Below are positions 17,711 to 24,617 of a stretch of 49,879 bases of DNA, piece by piece (within the stretch, counting starts at the first letter, position 1; each line of letters starts with the position of its first letter). The position numbers and the translations under genes were made by a program. The DNA lies in the NCBI GenBank assembly GCA_019418225.1, contig DYCF01000016.1, forward strand, positions 49,469-99,347, written 5' to 3'. Below the pieces are notes generated by a model, which had not been told where the DNA came from, searched no databases, and was given only the letters and a program-made list of their open reading frames with translations. The DNA comes from Clostridiales bacterium (GTDB lineage: Bacteria > Bacillota > Clostridia > Lachnospirales > Cellulosilyticaceae).

Positions 17711-18187
17711 ATGGAAAAGAAAAGTTTATGTATGGGACTCGCATTAGGCATTGGTTGTCTCTCTTTCTTGGCTATTATTAATGCCCTATTCTATCATTTT
17801 ACTCACTTAAAAATGGATGTTCACTTACAAAATAACATTGAAACGACTATTGAAACAGATTCAACTATAGACTTTTCAAAGGTCACAGACTTTGACTGGG
17901 ATACTCTATATGTTTTTACGCCCTATTCTTCTCCTAATGAAATATTAGATGAAGACAATATTATTACATTTAACTCTAATTTTAATATTGAATATCTGGA
18001 CTCGATTGTCATGTTAGGTTTCGTAAAAGACTATTATCTTGTTGCTTATGTAGAATTACCGCGTAGCCACGTTACTAATTTGTCAACTATCTCTATGCGT
18101 TTTTCTAAAGATACGGCTATATTTAAAGTACGTCCTGTCGAAACAAATACTGATGAAAATTATACCCAAAAAGCTATTGCTTTTTGA
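17711..18187 (+). CDS. Membrane-anchored protein of unknown function
   Basis: 158 aa from the ATG at 17711, nine bases after AAAGGA; a GTG two codons upstream sits too close to that site. One N-terminal hydrophobic helix (residues 5-28) then a soluble, outward-facing domain with the run FDWDTLYVFTPYSSPNEIL and few cysteines. This FDWD..YVFTPY pattern occurs in small uncharacterised Firmicute proteins. No function can be assigned. It is transcribed alone, ending at a bidirectional hairpin shared with glpK. Confidence 0.75.
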   Translation: MEKKSLCMGLALGIGCLSFLAIINALFYHFTHLKMDVHLQNNIETTIETDSTIDFSKVTDFDWDTLYVFTPYSSPNEILDEDNIITFNSNFNIEYLDSIVMLGFVKDYYLVAYVELPRSHVTNLSTISMRFSKDTAIFKVRPVETNTDENYTQKAIAF

Positions 18188-18250
18188 AGGTATGCTAAAA
18201 GGATATGAAAAGACTTAAAATAAAAAGTTAATGAATTACTCTATAAACAA

Positions 18251-18296
18251 AAAATGGATATTATGAAACTATAGCTAGTTTCATAATATCCATTTT
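18251..18296. terminator. Bidirectional terminator, orphan gene and glpK
   Basis: Perfect 21-bp stem with a four-base loop and A/T runs on both sides. Confidence 0.92.
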
Positions 18297-18302
18297 TTAT
18301 AA

Positions 18303-19796
18303 TTAGTTAGCCGCCCAGTTGCTGCTGCGGCTTATGGCTTTTGACCAGCCTTGTAGGAGCTGTTCTTTTTTATCTTCTGCTAAATCTGGTTCAAATGTTC
18401 GCTCTAGACACCAGTTCTTCGCAATTTCTTCTTTGTCTTTGAAGTAGCCTACTGCTAATCCGGCTAAATATGCTGCACCTAAGGCTGTTGTTTCTACAAC
18501 CTGTGGTCTTTCTACTTTTACACCTAAGAGGTCAGCTTGGAATTGCATCAAGAAATCATTTTTACTTGCGCCGCCATCTACCTTCAGCATGCATAAATGC
18601 ATTCCTGCATCTTGCTCCATGGCTTTTAGTACATCTACTGTTTGATAAGCAATAGCTTCCACGGTGGCACGTATAATATGTGCTTTTGTCGCACCTCTCG
18701 TAAGCCCTACTATTGAACCTCTTGCATAAGGGTCCCAATAAGGCGCACCAAGTCCTGCAAAGGCTGGTACTACATAAACGCCATTGCTATCTACAACACT
18801 TCTTGCATAAACTTCACTTTCCTCAGCCGTCTTAATAAGACCTAATTCATCTCTTAACCACTGAATGGCTGCACCTGCCATAAAGATACTGCCTTCTAAA
18901 GCATATTCAATTTTACCATCTATTCCCCAGGCAATGGTTGTAAGAAGCCCATGTTTAGAACTCACTGCACGCTCCCCTGTATTCATCAGTAAAAAGCAGC
19001 CTGTACCATATGTACTTTTGGCTGCGGCCTTACTAAAACAAGTTTGCCCAAATAATGCCGCTTGTTGGTCTCCAGCTACTCCCCCTATAGGAATGCTTCC
19101 ATTAAATAATGCTTTATGTGTCTCACCAAATAAGCCACTAGACGATTTAACCTCTGGCAACATCTGTCTTGGAATGTCTAACTTTTTAAGTATTTCCTCA
19201 TCCCACTCTAAAGTATGAATGTTAAAAAGCATGGTTCTTGCTGCATTAGAATAATCCGTTGCAAATACTTCCCCCTTTGTAAGGTTCCACATAAGCCAGG
19301 TATCTACCGTACCAAATAACAATTCACCTTGTGCTGCCTTTGCTCTAGCTCCTTCTACATGGTCTAAAATCCATTTAAGCTTAGTTGCAGAAAAATAAGC
19401 ATCTATAATAAGTCCTGTCTTTTCTTTAATGATTTTATCAAAGCCTTCTTCTTTCAATGCATCGCAATAAGCTGCTGTTCTTCTACATTGCCATACAATA
19501 GCATGATATACTGGTTTTCCTGTGACTTTATCCCATACGATAGTCGTTTCTCTTTGATTGGTAATACCAATAGCTGCTATATCCTTAGCTTCTAATTGTA
19601 CCTTTTCTAAACAGGCTTTAGCTACTTTAAGCTGCACATCCCATATTTCCAAGGGGTCTTGCTCTACCCACCCTTGTTTAGGATAATACTGTTTAAACTC
19701 TTGTTGTGCCATGCTTTTTACATTGCCTTGTTTATCAAATAATATAGCTCTTGAGCTAGTTGTTCCTTGATCCAAAGCTAATATATATTTCTTCAT
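18303..19796 (-). CDS. glpK: Glycerol kinase
   Basis: 497 aa, full length. FGGY-family kinase with the N-terminal phosphate loop ALDQGTTSSRAILFD, the WVEQDP segment, NQRETTIVWD and the C-terminal VDGGASKNDFLMQFQAD. It phosphorylates glycerol to glycerol-3-phosphate in the cytoplasm. AGGAG ribosome site. It follows the esterase gene by 58 bases in the same direction with no terminator between. A shared transcript that links ester hydrolysis to glycerol use is plausible but not proven. No glpF or glpD lies in the window; a GDPD gene is at 33325. Confidence 0.97.
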   Translation of the reverse strand: MKKYILALDQGTTSSRAILFDKQGNVKSMAQQEFKQYYPKQGWVEQDPLEIWDVQLKVAKACLEKVQLEAKDIAAIGITNQRETTIVWDKVTGKPVYHAIVWQCRRTAAYCDALKEEGFDKIIKEKTGLIIDAYFSATKLKWILDHVEGARAKAAQGELLFGTVDTWLMWNLTKGEVFATDYSNAARTMLFNIHTLEWDEEILKKLDIPRQMLPEVKSSSGLFGETHKALFNGSIPIGGVAGDQQAALFGQTCFSKAAAKSTYGTGCFLLMNTGERAVSSKHGLLTTIAWGIDGKIEYALEGSIFMAGAAIQWLRDELGLIKTAEESEVYARSVVDSNGVYVVPAFAGLGAPYWDPYARGSIVGLTRGATKAHIIRATVEAIAYQTVDVLKAMEQDAGMHLCMLKVDGGASKNDFLMQFQADLLGVKVERPQVVETTALGAAYLAGLAVGYFKDKEEIAKNWCLERTFEPDLAEDKKEQLLQGWSKAISRSSNWAAN

Positions 19797-19854
19797 TCTT
19801 ACACTCCTATCGCTTTACTTGTCTATGCTCAGTATATCTTATTTGCCCTGTTTT

Positions 19855-20829
19855 TTAAATATTGAAAGCTGCTTTTAGTACTTCTATACGTCTTTGAACA
19901 TTTTCTTTGGTAATTTTGCTATTTTTAACCGCATCATAGCCATGTACTGTACCTGTTGTTTGATATATTGTCACATTTATGCCATGTGATTTTAATAACT
20001 CGCCATAGGCTTTTCCTTCATCCCTTACTGGATCAAACTCAGTAAGTTCTATGTAGGCTGGTGGTAATTTTTCAAAATCAGTCGTTGCCATAGGCGATGC
20101 ATAAGGTAACATATTTGCCTTGCCGTTTCGTATATCCTTTAACCCATCCCTTAAATAAATTTCCCACATATAATTATTCATAGGCGTATTCCATACTGGT
20201 GTATCTATAAATTCTCTCATGGAAGCTGTATCCTGTTTATAATCTGTCGCAGGATAACATAAGAGCTGCATACAAAGCTTTAAATCCATTCTATCTCTTG
20301 CCATCTGTGCTACTGCTGTAGCTAATGTCCCACCTGAGCTATCTCCTGCTACTGCTATGCGGCTTTTATCTATCCCTAACTTTTCAGCATTTTCTACAAC
20401 CCATTCTAACGCACTATAAGAATCCTCTAATCCCACTGGGAATGGGTATTCAAAAGCTAAACGATAGTCTACGTAAACGACTTTACACCTTGCACCTATT
20501 GCATATTCTCTAATGAGCCGTTTATGAAAATCTAATGCGGGTACCACAAAAGCTCCCCCATGATAATACATTAAACAAGGTGCATTGCCTGATAGTTGAT
20601 GCGGCTCTATAATCTGTATCTCTACTAACTCCCCATCAAAGCTAGGTATCATAAACTTAGTTACCTTAACCTCTTCATCCGTTGCATTCTCCCGCCAAAC
20701 TCGTCTTCCCATCACGCTATTACTTGCCATGCTCTTTATAGCCGCTTCTCCTGTCATATTTTTAGGCCCTCTTGATGACATTTGGGCAAAAATTCTAAAG
20801 TCCTTACTAATATTATATTTGTTTTCCAT
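19855..20829 (-). CDS. HSL-family alpha/beta-hydrolase (esterase)
   Basis: 324 aa, cytoplasmic. It shows the oxyanion-hole motif YHGGAF (residues 89-94), with Ala in place of the third Gly of the usual HGGG. The nucleophile elbow is GDSSGG (Ser165), the acid D266 in FDPVRDEG, and His296 in GTVHGYD, the complete hormone-sensitive-lipase-type triad. It should cleave short-chain esters; the substrate is unknown. Start ATG at 20829 with AGGGGTGAAGGT upstream. It precedes glpK, perhaps in one operon. Confidence 0.88.
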   Translation of the reverse strand: MENKYNISKDFRIFAQMSSRGPKNMTGEAAIKSMASNSVMGRRVWRENATDEEVKVTKFMIPSFDGELVEIQIIEPHQLSGNAPCLMYYHGGAFVVPALDFHKRLIREYAIGARCKVVYVDYRLAFEYPFPVGLEDSYSALEWVVENAEKLGIDKSRIAVAGDSSGGTLATAVAQMARDRMDLKLCMQLLCYPATDYKQDTASMREFIDTPVWNTPMNNYMWEIYLRDGLKDIRNGKANMLPYASPMATTDFEKLPPAYIELTEFDPVRDEGKAYGELLKSHGINVTIYQTTGTVHGYDAVKNSKITKENVQRRIEVLKAAFNI

Positions 20830-20971
20830 ACCTTCACCCCTATCGATCTATAATCTATTATATAGATTTCATATCTATGATTAATATTGTAATCCTATTT
20901 TTTAAATTTAGTATGCACTTGGTCATTTTATTTAAAAATAGCAATATTACCGAAACTCCTTCCCAACAAAT

Positions 20972-21017
20972 AAAGGAGCATTACATTAATAACCAAATTA
21001 AATGTAACATGCTCCTT
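20972..21017 (-). terminator. Intrinsic terminator of the DUF1540 gene
   Basis: Stem AAGGAGCA(T)TACATT / AATGTAACATGCTCCTT, ten bases past the stop. Confidence 0.75.
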
Positions 21018-21026
21018 CATAGTACT

Positions 21027-21341
21027 TTATTTGCTGATAAATGTATTGCAACAGGTGTCTTCTAGATGACAAGCTGTAGTCGCACCACTAATTTCTACAT
21101 CTACAGCTAAACATTCATGATTGCAGTTAAATACACACTCAATTGCACTACAATTAACATCTACTTCTTCTTTTGGTCCCATTGAACAATTGCTCGCTAC
21201 GTATTCAGATTCTACAAAGCTCTCACAGTTGGTAGCATCAGGATTACTAGATACCTGATCGCCTACTTTAATCTGCGATAAGCAACAATGGTACTCTTCA
21301 TTATAAGAACAATTTTTAACATCACATCTTAAATTTGGCAT
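21027..21341 (-). CDS. Tandem DUF1540 cysteine-rich protein
   Basis: 104 aa with 13 cysteines in two repeated blocks: C..KNCSYNEEYHCCLSQIKVG...ATNCESF (residues 6-42) and C.AIECVFNCNHECLAVDVEISG..TACH (63-92). Each matches the DUF1540 pattern C-x-V-x-x-C-x-Y/F-N-x4-C, which probably binds a metal. The family is common in spore formers, but a role is not established. AAGGAG ribosome site before the ATG. Single-gene unit with a terminator directly after. Confidence 0.85.
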   Translation of the reverse strand: MPNLRCDVKNCSYNEEYHCCLSQIKVGDQVSSNPDATNCESFVESEYVASNCSMGPKEEVDVNCSAIECVFNCNHECLAVDVEISGATTACHLEDTCCNTFISK

Positions 21342-21445
21342 AATATTTCTCCTTCAAATGACTAATGTTTTTAATGTTTTCATCTCACTATTATGGGAGA
21401 TTTATGCAGGTTTTATTCTTTCTCTTCTTACATTTTATTGCAACA

Positions 21446-21785
21446 TAGATTTCACATTGATAAGTTTTAGTTATTCATAGTTTTTAGTTATGTGAAATCA
21501 TTGAGAGAAACCTATTTACCTATATGTCTATTTCAAGGTTTTAGTTGATTTCTCTATATAGATTTCACATTGATAAGTTTGAGTTATTCATGATTTTTAG
21601 TCATGTGAAATCATTGGGAGAAACCAATTTACCTATATGTCTATTTCAAGGTTTTAGTTGGTTTCTCTATATAGATTTCATATGTATAAGATTGAATTAT
21701 TCATCATGTTCTAGTCATGTGAAATTATTAAGAGAAACCTATTTATGAGATATATCGCTTAAAGTTATAATTGGTTTCTCTATAT
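21446..21785 (-). repeat. Array of three two-hairpin repeat units (copies C1-C3)
   Basis: Three head-to-tail units of about 113 bp in the opposite orientation to copies A and B. The TAGATTTCA(C/T)AT start recurs at 21446, 21559 and 21672. Each unit has GATTTCACAT..ATGTGAAATC and GAGAAACC..GGTTTCTC hairpins; units share the TATA at their joints. Unit 3 is the most diverged. The array fills the gap between the DUF1540 gene and the HAD remnant; nothing else is visible in 21342-21831. Confidence 0.92.
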
Positions 21786-21831
21786 GTTGGTGATTTATTA
21801 TAATACCTTAAAACTCTGGAGAATACTTATG

Positions 21832-22041
21832 ATTAAATTAATAGCAACATGTATGGCCTTTGGTGATTATCTAAATGACGTAGAAATGATGCAAAGCGTT
21901 TACTATAGCTATGCCATGGAGAATGCCCATGAAGACTTATTGCAAATAGCACGATTTAAGGCTGCTAGCAATGACAATCATGGTGTCATCCTCAAAATCC
22001 AAGAAATGCTAGATAACAATTTTATGCCTCTAGCAAAATAA
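21832..22041 (+). pseudogene. C-terminal remnant of a Cof-type HAD phosphatase
   Basis: 70 codons from the ATG at 21832 (GGAG seven bases upstream). Only the last motif of a Cof-like HAD hydrolase is present, MAFGDYLNDVEMM with the GDxxND metal ligands, followed by the usual C-terminal helix and AMENAHEDLL..ARFKAASNDNHGV. The aspartate nucleophile (DxDGT) and cap domain are missing, replaced by the repeat array. It is most likely the stump of a truncated gene. Because it keeps a ribosome site and an intact stop with a good terminator, production of a short peptide cannot be excluded. Confidence 0.75.
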
Positions 22042-22051
22042 ATCAAAAATT

Positions 22052-22100
22052 AAAGGGTTCTAATTTTTCTTAAGTATGCTTAAAAAAATTAGAACCCTTT
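22052..22100. terminator. Terminator after the HAD remnant
   Basis: AAAGGGTTCTAATTTTTcTTAAG paired with CTTAA.AAAAATTAGAACCCTTT; symmetrical enough to serve the intact HAD gene from the other side. Confidence 0.85.
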
Positions 22101-22143
22101 ACTCTTCATATAACCTTCTAATCTATAAAACTAATCTATAAAA

Positions 22144-22983
22144 TTAACCTATAAAATTATGTTTTTTAAAACTATTATAGATTCCATTCTCTTCTACTGA
22201 ATCTGTTATCTCATCTGCTACTTCTTTGAGTGCTTCAATTGCATTTCCCATTGCTATTCCTAAGTCTACAAATTGTAACATTTCCATATCATTAAGGCTA
22301 TCACCATAACCTACTGTATCTTCTTTATTTAATCCTAAGTGTGCTAAAACATATTCTATTCCTGATGCCTTATGCACATTCGGTATCATCATCTCACCGC
22401 TATTTCCACCCCAGAATTCCATAGAGTTAGGAAGTACAATAATTTCTTTAAATTCTTCCTTAAGTGCTTCTATAGATAGTCTTGAGCCAAAGAAAAGTAC
22501 TTTACAAATATCATCCCTTACAAGGTCTGCTCCCTCTACCATATGGTCAATTAATCCTTGCATATGCGCTTCAATCTGTTCTTTGTCCTCTGGATGTGCC
22601 GCTATATTGGTAGCCATACGTTCTGTGAAAAACTTACGTGTATGACGACTTACATATGTTTTATCTATTGCTTCTAAACAAAAGTGTATTTCATTAGCAT
22701 CTAAGAAACTTACTAAATGTTTAATTGTTTCTACTGGCATAAATTCTTGTCTAATAACTTTACCTTGAACTTCCACATATCCTCCTGCTGAGCAGATTCT
22801 ACCATCTACTTCTAACTTTGCAGCCTCACCTACAACTTCTACTTTTGAACGCCCTGTGCATAAAAATACAAGGTGACCATTTTCTCTTGCTTTACGGATA
22901 GCTTCTTTAGTAGTAGCCGGCATTACTCCATGGTGGTTTACAAGTGTTCCATCAATATCACAAAATATTACTTTCTTATTCAT
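22144..22983 (-). CDS. Cof-type HAD phosphatase
   Basis: 279 aa. Motif I DIDGT (residues 9-13), motif II CTGRS, the Lys of motif III in the KASGIEYVL segment, and motif IV GYGDSLNDMEML are all present; the cap is the C2B type of Cof/YidA proteins. Such enzymes dephosphorylate sugar phosphates, FMN, PLP and similar metabolites; the substrate cannot be read from sequence. AGAGGA ribosome site. It converges on the HAD remnant at 21832, which belonged to the same superfamily but keeps only motif IV. Confidence 0.88.
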   Translation of the reverse strand: MNKKVIFCDIDGTLVNHHGVMPATTKEAIRKARENGHLVFLCTGRSKVEVVGEAAKLEVDGRICSAGGYVEVQGKVIRQEFMPVETIKHLVSFLDANEIHFCLEAIDKTYVSRHTRKFFTERMATNIAAHPEDKEQIEAHMQGLIDHMVEGADLVRDDICKVLFFGSRLSIEALKEEFKEIIVLPNSMEFWGGNSGEMMIPNVHKASGIEYVLAHLGLNKEDTVGYGDSLNDMEMLQFVDLGIAMGNAIEALKEVADEITDSVEENGIYNSFKKHNFIG

Positions 22984-23454
22984 GCTAAATCCTCTGTCTC
23001 TTTCAATCTTTTTATAAATACTTTTTATTATAGTAGGCGTCTACTATAATCTCTTCTATTATAAACTATTTCTTCACTTTATAATAATAAATTAATAATA
23101 TGAATGCACTGTATATTTGTGGAAGATTGCCTCTCTTATTCATAACCTACTCTTTTATTTAGCTGTTTTTTTCTTAAACATTTACATAACTTCCGTACTT
23201 TTTTCTTATATACCTTCTTTAGCTGTTCATTATAACAAATTCACCTTTTCTTTTTTAGCTATTTTGTACATTTATTTGAGCGTCAGATTGCTTACAAACA
23301 TCCCTTCTTCACAATAATCACACAAAAACATCATATTCTCTACATTTCCCAGATATATATTAATACTATAAAAGAAAAAGCTTTTTATATTTCTTTTTCT
23401 TTTACTCCCCATTTAATTTAATATATTGAGTAAGGTGCTCGGTATACCTTATTC
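22984..23454. other. Intergenic region without a convincing gene
   Basis: Contains an AT-rich promoter-like stretch for the HAD gene. A TTG-initiated hydrophobic 66-codon ORF (23117-23317) has no ribosome site and I do not accept it. A small A/T hairpin (AAAAGAAAAAGC../TTTCTTTTTC) lies at 23368-23403, and the short inverted repeat TAAGGT..ACCTTA at 23431-23450 lies just ahead of a strong terminator. Confidence 0.5.
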
Positions 23455-23493
23455 CCAAAAAAGAAGGTTACCCCCAACGACCTTCTTTTTTGG
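23431..23493 (+). terminator. Orphan intrinsic terminator, possibly the end of a small RNA
   Basis: Stem CCAAAAAAGAAGGT / ACCTTCTTTTTTGG (23455-23492) with a T-run inside the 3' arm. A second short hairpin (TAAGGT/ACCTTA) precedes it. No plus-strand gene ends here, which suggests an unannotated plus-strand transcript. No convincing promoter could be placed. Confidence 0.55.
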
Positions 23494-23512
23494 CTTTTAA
23501 AACCAACTTCAC

Positions 23513-23555
23513 ATCTATAACCTTTATTTATTATGGTTTAGTAATGTGAAATTCT
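23513..23555 (+). repeat. Divergent half copy of the two-hairpin repeat (copy D)
   Basis: CTTCACATCTATAA..GGTTTAGTAATGTGAAAT retains the second-hairpin ends TTCACAT/ATGTGAA but little internal identity; probable degenerate half unit. Confidence 0.45.
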
Positions 23556-23589
23556 TCCTTCTTTATTTTAATAACACGACTTTGAGTTC

Positions 23590-23619
23590 TTGATTAGCAT
23601 ATATTTCATATGCTATAAT
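23590..23619 (+). promoter_or_regulatory. mntP promoter
   Basis: -35 TTGATT (23590-23595), 18-bp spacer, -10 TATAAT (23614-23619), placing the transcript start a few bases before the riboswitch. Confidence 0.75.
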
Positions 23620-23629
23620 GGAATTAATA

Positions 23630-23745
23630 ATCTCGTGAGGGAGTAGTTTGCGTATAAAGTATTACTTTATACGTGACAAGTCAACATAGTGATTGTAGGG
23701 CCTAAAACTTTTACAATCTGGCTTGTCTTAATGAACAAGACTCAT
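23630..23745 (+). promoter_or_regulatory. yybP-ykoY manganese riboswitch
   Basis: The leader has the family's conserved start (GAGGGAGTAG) and a P2-like hairpin GTATAAAGT/ACTTTATAC. A second arm GACAAG..CTTGTC encloses GATTGTA/TACAATC, and the conserved end is GAACAAGACTCATG. The last part overlaps the 5' arm of a terminator, so manganese binding should prevent terminator formation and switch expression on. The controlled gene, mntP, exports manganese, which fits exactly. Identification is by conserved core and context, not by a covariance search. Confidence 0.85.
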
Positions 23746-23781
23746 GTGTAGCTTTGTGCTACGCATGAGTCTTTTATTTTT
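23737..23781 (+). terminator. Riboswitch expression-platform terminator
   Basis: AAGACTCATGTGTAGC / GCTACGCATGAGTCTT with a five-base loop, then TTATTTTT. Its 5' arm shares the AAGACTCATG of the aptamer. Confidence 0.88.
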
Positions 23782-23820
23782 GCCCAAAATAAGATTAATT
23801 AAACTAAAGGAGAAATGAAT

Positions 23821-24381
23821 ATGGGAATTTTTGAATTAATTTTAATCGGAATAGGTCTTAGCATGGATGCTGCGACTGTATCAATGACTAATGGGATGAT
23901 CTATAAAGACCTCAAAAAAGATAAGGTTATTGCAATGCCACTTTTCTTTGGTGGCTTTCAAGGGCTTATGCCACTTCTAGGTTTCTTTTTAGGTGGACTT
24001 GTTTCTAATCTCATCACACAATATGCTAATATCTTAGTCTTCTTAATCCTTGGCTTCATCGGTGGTAAAATGCTGCTAGATGTCTATAAGGATTATAAAA
24101 ACCCAGAGCAAGAAGATGAAATCCAAGAAGGAAGCCTTACTTACAAAATGCTCTTCATCCAAGCAATTGCTACAAGTATCGATGCCTTTGCTGTAGGAAT
24201 CGGCTTCAGCGCAATGGGTGTAAATGTTGTCACTTCATCTGCAATCATTGCTCTTACTACAGCAGTCTGTTCACTTATTGCAATCTTCATTGGTAAGAAA
24301 TTTGGATCAATCTTTGAAAGTAAATCAACACTTATTGGTGGTATCATTTTAGTAGCTATTGCTATTAAAGCATTATTTTAA
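23821..24381 (+). CDS. mntP: Manganese efflux pump MntP
   Basis: 186 aa from the ATG at 23821, seven bases after AAGGAG; an in-frame ATG two codons upstream (23815) sits too close to that site. Six transmembrane helices of the MntP (DUF204/YebN) family, arranged as two inverted halves. Each half carries the acidic motif: GLSMDAATVSMTNG near residue 12 and ATSIDAFAVGIGFS near 120, whose Asp residues are needed for Mn(II) export. It sits behind a manganese riboswitch, so excess manganese turns it on. It is transcribed alone and ends at its own terminator. Confidence 0.95.
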   Translation: MGIFELILIGIGLSMDAATVSMTNGMIYKDLKKDKVIAMPLFFGGFQGLMPLLGFFLGGLVSNLITQYANILVFLILGFIGGKMLLDVYKDYKNPEQEDEIQEGSLTYKMLFIQAIATSIDAFAVGIGFSAMGVNVVTSSAIIALTTAVCSLIAIFIGKKFGSIFESKSTLIGGIILVAIAIKALF

Positions 24382-24386
24382 ATTAA

Positions 24387-24415
24387 GGGGCGGCACAAAA
24401 GTGCTGTCCTTTTTT
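24387..24415 (+). terminator. Intrinsic terminator of mntP
   Basis: GGGGCGGCAC / GTGCTGTCCT with four-base loop and TTTTTT. Confidence 0.88.
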
Positions 24416-24504
24416 GTGTGTATTTTAGGGAAGTGTGGATAAATTTTGCTGAGCATTAGGTGAGTAATGTCGTACTACTTGCTAAGTGTTAAAAGAGGAA
24501 TAAT

Positions 24505-24553
24505 AAAAAGCGTATTGTTGTGCCTCAATTTCAGCCATAACAATACGCCTTTT
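24505..24553 (-). terminator. Intrinsic terminator of the surface nuclease gene
   Basis: AAAAAGCGTATTGTT / AACAATACGCCTTTTT, about 65 bases after the stop, usable from both strands. Confidence 0.85.
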
Positions 24554-24617
24554 TATTTAGTTAGTCTTTAACTGCTTGTTTCCTTCACTTTTTACAGTTC
24601 ATTGTTTGTCTGCTTGA

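Noticed and set aside
21446..21785. The triple array considered as a CRISPR array
   Set aside because: Units are about 113 bp with no repeat/spacer alternation, the whole unit is conserved, and no cas genes are present.
23117..23317. 66-codon hydrophobic plus-strand ORF
   Set aside because: Begins at a TTG without a ribosome site, in an AT-rich intergenic stretch; hydrophobicity follows from T-rich codons.
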